Shown: positions 58,346 to 64,000 of the stretch, piece by piece | Position numbering within the stretch: the first letter of the stretch is position 1 | Layout: each line of letters begins with the position of its first letter | Origin: Pseudomonas wadenswilerensis | GTDB taxonomy: Bacteria > Pseudomonadota > Gammaproteobacteria > Pseudomonadales > Pseudomonadaceae | Length of the DNA stretch: 64,000 nucleotides | Assembly (NCBI RefSeq): GCF_900497695.1 | Contig: NZ_UIDD01000001.1 | Location: 372,001 to 436,000 of the forward strand | Reading direction: 5' to 3' | Translations under genes and position numbers: made by a program | The notes under the pieces: generated by a model | What the model was told of the DNA's origin: nothing | The model's input: only the letters and a program-made list of their open reading frames with translations | The model's database searches: none

Positions 58346-59424
58346 GCAATCAGATCCTTGAATTCGCTGGCGCCCAGGCGCTGGCCTTGATAACTGCCGT
58401 CTTGTACCCGCTGGCACCATTGCAGGTTGTCCAGGTACCACTGAACGGTCTTGCGCAGGCCGGTCTCGAAGGTCTCTTCAGGAACCCAGCCCAGTTCACG
58501 CTCGATCTTGCTGGCATCGATCGCATAACGCTGGTCGTGCCCAGGGCGATCCTGCACGTAGGTGATCAGGTCGGCATAGTTGGCAATGCCGGCAGGACGT
58601 TGTGGCGCCAGCTCTTCGAGCAGTGCACAGATGCCGCGTACGACGTCGATGTTCTTCTGCTCGTTATGGCCGCCGATGTTGTAAGTCTCGCCGACCTTGC
58701 CTTCGGTTACGACTTTGAACAGGGCGCGGGCATGGTCTTCGACAAACAGCCAGTCACGCACTTGCAGCCCGTTGCCGTACACCGGCAGCGGCTTGCCTGC
58801 CAGGGCATTGAGGATCACCAGCGGAATGAGTTTTTCCGGGAAGTGGAACGGGCCGTAGTTGTTCGAGCAGTTGGTGATCAGTACCGGCAGGCCATAAGTA
58901 CGCTGCCAGGCGCGGACCAGATGGTCGGACGCGGCCTTGCTCGCCGAGTACGGTGAGCTTGGGGCATACGGTGTAGTTTCGGTGAACAGGTCATCGACGC
59001 CATGCAGGTCGCCATACACTTCGTCGGTAGAAATGTGATGGAAACGAAACGCTGCACGCTCGTCGGCAGGCAGCGTCAGCCAGTAGGCGCGAGTAGCCTC
59101 CAGCAGGCTGTAGGTACCGACAATATTGGTGTGGATAAAATCGGAAGGGCCGTCGATCGAACGGTCGACATGCGACTCGGCTGCCAGGTGCATGATGGCA
59201 TGCGGCTTGAAGCGCTCGAGTACAGCGCTGACAGTTGCCTGATCGGCAATGTCGGCCTGGACGAACTCGTAGCGGGTATTGGTCGCGATGCTGGTCAGCG
59301 ATTCCAGGTTACCGGCATAGGTCAGCTTGTCCAGGTTGAGCACTTCGTGCTCGGTATTGTTGATCAGGTGACGCACCAGCGCCGAACCGATGAATCCGGC
59401 TCCGCCGGTGATGAGAATTCGCAT
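58342..59424 (-). CDS. rfbB: dTDP-glucose 4,6-dehydratase RfbB
   Basis: A 360-residue extended SDR enzyme starting [20 protein letters not shown] with the NAD-binding motif GGAGFIGS and catalytic YSASKAASD. It converts dTDP-glucose to the 4-keto-6-deoxy intermediate. It is the first gene of the operon. Order B-A-C-D differs from the rmlBDAC order common in P. aeruginosa. The promoter should lie in 59425-59637. Confidence 0.95.
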   Translation of the reverse strand: MRILITGGAGFIGSALVRHLINNTEHEVLNLDKLTYAGNLESLTSIATNTRYEFVQADIADQATVSAVLERFKPHAIMHLAAESHVDRSIDGPSDFIHTNIVGTYSLLEATRAYWLTLPADERAAFRFHHISTDEVYGDLHGVDDLFTETTPYAPSSPYSASKAASDHLVRAWQRTYGLPVLITNCSNNYGPFHFPEKLIPLVILNALAGKPLPVYGNGLQVRDWLFVEDHARALFKVVTEGKVGETYNIGGHNEQKNIDVVRGICALLEELAPQRPAGIANYADLITYVQDRPGHDQRYAIDASKIERELGWVPEETFETGLRKTVQWYLDNLQWCQRVQDGSYQGQRLGASEFKDLIA

Positions 59425-59637
59425 GTCTGACTGCCTTTCTTCCATAACTGACATTGGGCATAAAGTGTATAGCTTGTGGCCGGGTGCAGGCAGGTGCAAG
59501 CGAAAAGCGCCGAAGCGCCCATTTATGCCTGGCTGGTTGGCCCTTCAAGCGGCTTATCGGCAATTTTACCCGTTGTTCTTGCTTATCGGCAGGCACAGTG
59601 GCGATATAAGCAACAAAAAAAATGAGGTTCCCTGCCC
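59425..59637. promoter_or_regulatory. Divergent promoter region rfbB / fusion aminotransferase
   Basis: This 213-bp stretch separates two divergent units. On the plus strand an A-rich tract (AAGCAACAAAAAAAATGAGG) with a GAGG SD precedes the ATG at 59638. No clear operator symmetry was seen. Confidence 0.4.
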
Positions 59638-62547
59638 ATGCCGCTTACCACCCTGATCCACCGTTCCAGTCAGCCATGCCCTGACGTTAGCCCGCAGCAA
59701 GCAGCGACCCTGTTGCAGGATCACTATGGGCTAAGCGGCTCACTGCAAGCGCTGGGTAGCCAGCAAGACCTGAATTTTCGCCTGGACGCCCCCAGCGGGC
59801 GCTATGTGCTGAAGGTCTGCCATGGCGACTATGCCATTGCGGAGCTCCAGGCCCAGCATGCTGCCCTGGGCTATTTGCATGACCAGGGAGTGCCGGTACC
59901 TGCGGTGTTGGCAGCACGTACCGGCGAGCAGTTGCTGGCGGTGAACGTGAACGGTCAGGGCTTGCGCGTGCGCTTGCTCGACTATATAGAAGGTCAGTCG
60001 CTGACCCGTATCAAGCACATGGAGCCGCGCCTGGTGGCTGAGCTGGGCCGTCTTTGTGCACGAGTCGACCTGGCCCTGGCCGACTTCACCCACCCGGGGC
60101 TCGAACGAACCTTGCAATGGGACCCACGGCACGCCCAGGCATTGATCGCTCACCTGTTGCCGGTGTTGGCCAAAAGCCCGCAGCAAGCGCGGGTAAGTGC
60201 CGCCGCAGAGCAGGCCAGGGAATGTCTGCAACCGTTGCTCGACAAGTTGCCGATGCAGGCGGTACATCTGGACATCACCGATGATAACGCCGTCTGGGCG
60301 CGCGATGAGCAGCGCCAGTGGCAGTTGCAAGGCGTCATCGATTTCGGCGACCTGATGTACACCTGGCGCGTCGCCGACCTGTCGGTGACCTGCGCGGCAT
60401 TGCTGCATCACGCCGAAGGCGACCCGTTGCGGATACTGCCGGCAATCGAGGCCTACCATGCGCTCAACCCGCTGACCGAAGCCGAACTCAAAGCCTTGTG
60501 GCCATTGGTGGTGGCCCGCGCCGCGGTGCTGGTACTGAGCAGTGAACAGCAGTTGAGCGTCGACCCGGGTAACAGCTATAGCCGCGACAATCTGGCCCAT
60601 GAGTGGGAGATCTTCGACGTCGCCACCAGCGTGCCTTTCGAACTGATGGAGGCGGCGGTCCTGCAGGTGGCCGGGCATGAGATGCCCGCGTTGGTGCTGG
60701 AAGGTTGCGTGCCGTTGTTGCCGCCAACGCTCGCACATCAGGTTGTAACGGTGGACCTGGGCGTGCTCAGCGAGCACTACCAGGCAGGGAACTGGGAGCA
60801 GCCCGGCATTGACCAGCAGTTGCTGGCCGAGCAGGCGACAGCGTCGGGCGCGGCCTGCTCCTTGTACGGGCAATACCGCCTGTCGCAGACGCACATCGAC
60901 AACCCTGCAGAGCCTGCGACCTTTGCCTTGCAGGTTGAATTGCTGCTACCGCTCGGCACGACGTTGCAGGCGCCCTGGGCCGGTACCTGGCATCAGCATG
61001 GCGAAGACAGCGGCTGCCTTGAGGGCAAGGAATGCAGCCTGTGGCTGCACGGGTTGGGCGCCGCGCCAGAGGATGGTCAGAAGGTCACTCCAGGGCAGGC
61101 ACTGGGTGCCAGTGCCGGACTTTTCAGTGCTCAACTATGCCGGATTGCCGGGCTCTACCCGCCAGCCTTTGTCGAGCCGTCACGGGCACAGGCCTGGCAG
61201 GCACTCTGCCCCTCGCCGCAGGCCATCCTCGGCATTGCCTGCGACGCCGAACCGCTGGTCGATGCCCAGGCCTTGCTGGCTCGGCGCGATGCCAGTTTCG
61301 CCCGCTCGCAGAAGCACTACTACCAGCAACCGCCGCATATCGAGCGCGGCTGGCGTAACTACCTGTTCGACATGCAGGGGCGGGCTTACCTGGACATGCT
61401 CAACAACGTTGCGGTACTCGGTCACGGGCATCCGCGCATGGTTGCCGAGTCGGCGCGGCAATGGTCATTGCTCAATACCAACTCGCGCTTCCACTATGCA
61501 GCCATCGCCGAATTCTCCGAGCGCTTGCTGGCCCTGGCTCCGAGCGGCATGGACCGGGTGTTTCTGGTCAACAGCGGCACCGAGGCCAACGACCTGGCGA
61601 TCCGTCTGGCCTGGGCCTACAGCGGTGGGCGCGACCTGCTGAGTGTGCTCGAGGCCTATCACGGCTGGTCGGTAGCTACCGATGCGATTTCCACCTCCAT
61701 CGCCGACAACCCCCAGGCCTTGAGCACAAGGCCGGACTGGGTACACCCGGTGATTGCACCGAACACCTATCGCGGCGCCTATCGTGGCGCCGAGAGCACC
61801 GCCGATTACCTGCGTGACGTCGATGCCAGGCTCGACGCACTGGCCGCCGAGCAACGGCAACTGGCCGGCTTCATCTGTGAGCCAGTTTACGGCAATGCCG
61901 GCGGCATCTCGCTGCCGCCGGGTTACCTGCAGCAAGCCTATGCCAAGGTCCGTGCAGCGGGCGGCGTGTGCATCGCCGATGAAGTGCAGGTTGGTTACGG
62001 CCGTCTTGGCACCTGGTTCTGGGGGTTCGAAGAGCAGGGCGTAGTGCCGGACATCATTACCATGGCCAAGGGCATGGGTAACGGCCAGCCATTGGGCGCG
62101 GTCATCACCCGCCGGGAGATTGCCGAGGCGCTGGAAGCCGAGGGCTATTTCTTTTCCTCTGCCGGTGGCAGCCCGGTCAGCTGCCGCATCGGCATGGCCG
62201 TGCTCGATGTCATGGAAGAAGAAGGGTTGTGGGACAACGCCCGTGAAGTCGGCGGCTACTTCAAGTCGCGGCTGCAGCAGTTAGTCGATAAACATCCGCT
62301 GGCAGGTGCCGTACACGGTTCCGGCTTCTACCTGGGGCTGGACCTGGTGCGGGATCGCCAGACCCTGGAACCGGCCAGTGCCGAGACCACGGTCCTGTGC
62401 AACCGCCTGCGCGACCTGGGTATCTTCATGCAGCCCACGGGCGATTACCTCAACATCCTCAAGATCAAGCCGCCGATGTGCACCACCCGGGCAAGCGTGG
62501 ACTTCTTCGTCGACAGCATCGACCGGGTACTGTCAGAAGACCTGTAA
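59638..62547 (+). CDS. APH-type kinase / M23-like module / class III aminotransferase fusion
   Basis: A 969-residue three-part protein. Residues about 20-330 are an aminoglycoside-phosphotransferase-fold kinase with the catalytic HxDxxxxN motif intact (H210, D212, N217) and the metal-binding D235 in VIDFGD. Residues about 375-500 resemble a degenerate M23/LytM beta domain (LPLGTTLQAPWAGTW, EDGQKVTPGQALG) lacking the zinc ligands. Residues about 550-969 are a class III PLP aminotransferase with DEVQVGYGR (D781) and the PLP lysine K811 in MAKGMGNG. In animals such kinases and PLP enzymes act in sequence as hydroxylysine kinase and ammoniophospholyases on phospho-amino alcohols. A kinase-phospholyase on an amino alcohol is therefore inferred. 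It precedes aguBA in the same direction. Confidence 0.85.
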   Translation: MPLTTLIHRSSQPCPDVSPQQAATLLQDHYGLSGSLQALGSQQDLNFRLDAPSGRYVLKVCHGDYAIAELQAQHAALGYLHDQGVPVPAVLAARTGEQLLAVNVNGQGLRVRLLDYIEGQSLTRIKHMEPRLVAELGRLCARVDLALADFTHPGLERTLQWDPRHAQALIAHLLPVLAKSPQQARVSAAAEQARECLQPLLDKLPMQAVHLDITDDNAVWARDEQRQWQLQGVIDFGDLMYTWRVADLSVTCAALLHHAEGDPLRILPAIEAYHALNPLTEAELKALWPLVVARAAVLVLSSEQQLSVDPGNSYSRDNLAHEWEIFDVATSVPFELMEAAVLQVAGHEMPALVLEGCVPLLPPTLAHQVVTVDLGVLSEHYQAGNWEQPGIDQQLLAEQATASGAACSLYGQYRLSQTHIDNPAEPATFALQVELLLPLGTTLQAPWAGTWHQHGEDSGCLEGKECSLWLHGLGAAPEDGQKVTPGQALGASAGLFSAQLCRIAGLYPPAFVEPSRAQAWQALCPSPQAILGIACDAEPLVDAQALLARRDASFARSQKHYYQQPPHIERGWRNYLFDMQGRAYLDMLNNVAVLGHGHPRMVAESARQWSLLNTNSRFHYAAIAEFSERLLALAPSGMDRVFLVNSGTEANDLAIRLAWAYSGGRDLLSVLEAYHGWSVATDAISTSIADNPQALSTRPDWVHPVIAPNTYRGAYRGAESTADYLRDVDARLDALAAEQRQLAGFICEPVYGNAGGISLPPGYLQQAYAKVRAAGGVCIADEVQVGYGRLGTWFWGFEEQGVVPDIITMAKGMGNGQPLGAVITRREIAEALEAEGYFFSSAGGSPVSCRIGMAVLDVMEEEGLWDNAREVGGYFKSRLQQLVDKHPLAGAVHGSGFYLGLDLVRDRQTLEPASAETTVLCNRLRDLGIFMQPTGDYLNILKIKPPMCTTRASVDFFVDSIDRVLSEDL

Positions 62548-62557
62548 CGCTTGAGCC

Positions 62558-62599
62558 AAAGCCGGTTAATTCGATTGTTATCGGATTAACCGGCTTTTT
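62558..62599 (+). terminator. Rho-independent terminator after the fusion gene
   Basis: AAAGCCGGTTAAT and ATTAACCGGCTTT form a 13-bp stem with extra pairing in the loop, followed by a T-run. The A-rich left arm makes it bidirectional. It separates the fusion gene from aguB. Confidence 0.9.
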
Positions 62600-62717
62600 A
62601 CTGGCTAATATTTTTGCAATGTCACTTTTAAAGCCGATATTTATCGGATATAAATGCCTCCATCATCACCGTGATGGCCTGGCCTTGTCGGCCCAGCCAC
62701 CTGCCGAGGAGGAATAA

Positions 62718-63596
62718 ATGAGCCGCACTGTCACTGTTGCCGCCACCCAGATGGCCTGCACCTGGGACCGCCAGGGCAACCTGGAAACTGCCGAGCGGCT
62801 GGTCCGCGAAGCGGCCGCCAAGGGCGCGCAGATCATCCTGATCCAGGAGCTGTTCGAAACTCCGTACTTCTGCCAGAAGCCCAATCCGGATTACCTGCAG
62901 CTGGCCACCCCGGTTGAATCCAACGCCGCCATCGCCCATTTCCAGCAGCTCGCCAAAGAGCTGCAGGTGGTGCTGCCGATCAGCTTCTACGAACTGGCCG
63001 GGCGCGCGCGTTTCAACAGTATCGCCATCATCGATGCCGACGGCAGCAACCTGGGCGTGTACCGTAAAACCCACATCCCGGACGGTCCCGGCTATCACGA
63101 AAAGTACTACTTCAACCCGGGCGACACCGGCTTCAAGGTCTGGCAAACCCGTTACGCAAAAATCGGCGTAGGCATCTGCTGGGACCAGTGGTTCCCCGAG
63201 TGCGCGCGCAGCATGGCCCTGCTCGGTGCCGAGGTGCTGTTCTACCCGACGGCCATCGGCAGCGAGCCGCACGATAAAACCATTTCCTCGCGCGACCACT
63301 GGCAGCGTGTGCAGCAAGGTCATGCCGGCGCCAACCTGATGCCGCTGATCGCCAGCAACCGCATCGGTCGCGAAGAGCAGGACGGCTACGACATCACCTT
63401 CTACGGCTCCTCTTTCATTGCCAACCAGTTCGGCGAGAAGGTCCAGGCGCTGAACGAGACCGAGGAGGGTGTGCTGGTGCATACTTTCGACCTCGACAAA
63501 CTTGAGCACACCCGCAGTGCCTGGGGCACTTTCCGAGACCGTCGTCCGAATCTGTACGGCCCGGTGAAGACCCTCGACGGCGCGCTGCAATCCTGA
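62718..63596 (+). CDS. aguB: N-carbamoylputrescine amidase AguB
   Basis: A 292-residue nitrilase-superfamily amidase. The catalytic triad is visible as the glutamate in [14 protein letters not shown], the lysine in [20 protein letters not shown], and the cysteine in [15 protein letters not shown]. It hydrolyses N-carbamoylputrescine to putrescine, ammonia and CO2. The gene has a GAGGAG SD and is followed 20 bp later by aguA. Confidence 0.96.
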   Translation: MSRTVTVAATQMACTWDRQGNLETAERLVREAAAKGAQIILIQELFETPYFCQKPNPDYLQLATPVESNAAIAHFQQLAKELQVVLPISFYELAGRARFNSIAIIDADGSNLGVYRKTHIPDGPGYHEKYYFNPGDTGFKVWQTRYAKIGVGICWDQWFPECARSMALLGAEVLFYPTAIGSEPHDKTISSRDHWQRVQQGHAGANLMPLIASNRIGREEQDGYDITFYGSSFIANQFGEKVQALNETEEGVLVHTFDLDKLEHTRSAWGTFRDRRPNLYGPVKTLDGALQS

Positions 63597-63616
63597 TAGT
63601 TCAGCAAGGATCATCT

Positions 63617-64000
63617 ATGAAAACGCTTACCAGTACCCCGCGCGCCGACGGCTTCCACATGCCTGCCGAATGGGCGCCACAAACCCAGGTCTGGATGGTC
63701 TGGCCCGAGCGCCCGGACAACTGGCGCCTGGGTGGCAAACCGGTGCAGGCTGCCCACGTGACCCTGGCCAAGGCTATCGCCCGTTTCGAGCCGGTGACCG
63801 TTGCCGTCTCCGCCGCTCAATACGATAACGCCCGCGCCCGTCTGGACTTGCCGAACATTCGTGTGGTGGAAATCAGCAACGACGACGCCTGGGTTCGTGA
63901 TACCGGCCCGACCTTCGTCATCAACGACAGCGGTGAAGTGCGTGGTGTCGACTGGGGCTTCAATGCCTGGGGCGGCTTCGAGGGTGGTCTGTACTCGCCA
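63617..64000 (+). CDS. aguA: Agmatine deiminase AguA, 3'-truncated by window end
   Basis: The first 128 codons of an agmatine deiminase. The start [19 protein letters not shown] and the segments [18 protein letters not shown] and [16 protein letters not shown] are diagnostic of this peptidyl-arginine-deiminase-family enzyme. It converts agmatine to N-carbamoylputrescine, the substrate of AguB. The rest lies outside the window, including the catalytic cysteine. Confidence 0.95.
   Translation, partial: MKTLTSTPRADGFHMPAEWAPQTQVWMVWPERPDNWRLGGKPVQAAHVTLAKAIARFEPVTVAVSAAQYDNARARLDLPNIRVVEISNDDAWVRDTGPTFVINDSGEVRGVDWGFNAWGGFEGGLYSP

Overview
The window looks like chromosomal DNA of a fluorescent Pseudomonas, most likely of the P. 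putida group. The evidence is high-GC coding sequence, an OprD-type porin, the lsfA-ssuEADCBF cluster, gene neighbourhoods such as gshA-tex-ompR-envZ-rimK-hslR-hslO-pckA, and many REP palindromes with a REP-associated transposase. Gene order from about 4 to 50 kb matches what I recall of P. putida KT2440; no database search was run. Almost every base is assigned to a gene or to a short intergenic region. I saw no rRNA, tRNA, CRISPR array, prophage or classical insertion sequence.

Region 1 (1-3.8 kb): the end of an RND efflux adaptor gene, its RND pump, and a RAYT transposase gene bracketed by REP hairpins.

Region 2 (3.8-29.3 kb): a large organosulfur-scavenging island. It holds a MetNIQ-type importer in one operon with an LLM-class flavin monooxygenase and two SfnB-like flavoproteins, a cystine importer (tcyJLN) with D-cysteine desulfhydrase, a serine acetyltransferase, the taurine system tauABCD plus a second TauA-like protein, an OprD-family porin, the 1-Cys peroxiredoxin LsfA, and the sulfonate operon ssuEADCBF. 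A BetT-type choline transporter sits inside it. AT-rich upstream regions of these operons share short motifs, suggesting common sulfate-starvation control.

Region 3 (29.3-45.4 kb): core physiology. It contains a TetR regulator, glutathione synthesis (gshA), a hotdog thioesterase, tex, ompR-envZ, rimK-rimB, the heat-shock genes hslR and hslO, a PAP2 phosphatase, PEP carboxykinase, a second thioesterase, a LuxR-type response regulator, an isolated CheR-like methyltransferase and a glycine-zipper protein.

Region 4 (45.5-56 kb): a molybdopterin oxidoreductase with FdhD and a LysR regulator, a BON-LysM protein, yrfG, nudE-cysQ, a thioesterase-fold protein, and a DctB/DctD-like sigma-54 two-component system.

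Region 5 (56-64 kb): a compact dTDP-rhamnose operon (rfbBACD), then a 969-residue protein joining an APH-type kinase, a degenerate M23-like module and a class III aminotransferase, followed by the agmatine-to-putrescine genes aguB and aguA (cut by the window edge). The fusion protein and the SfnB/LLM/MetNIQ operon are the best candidates for undescribed biochemistry.
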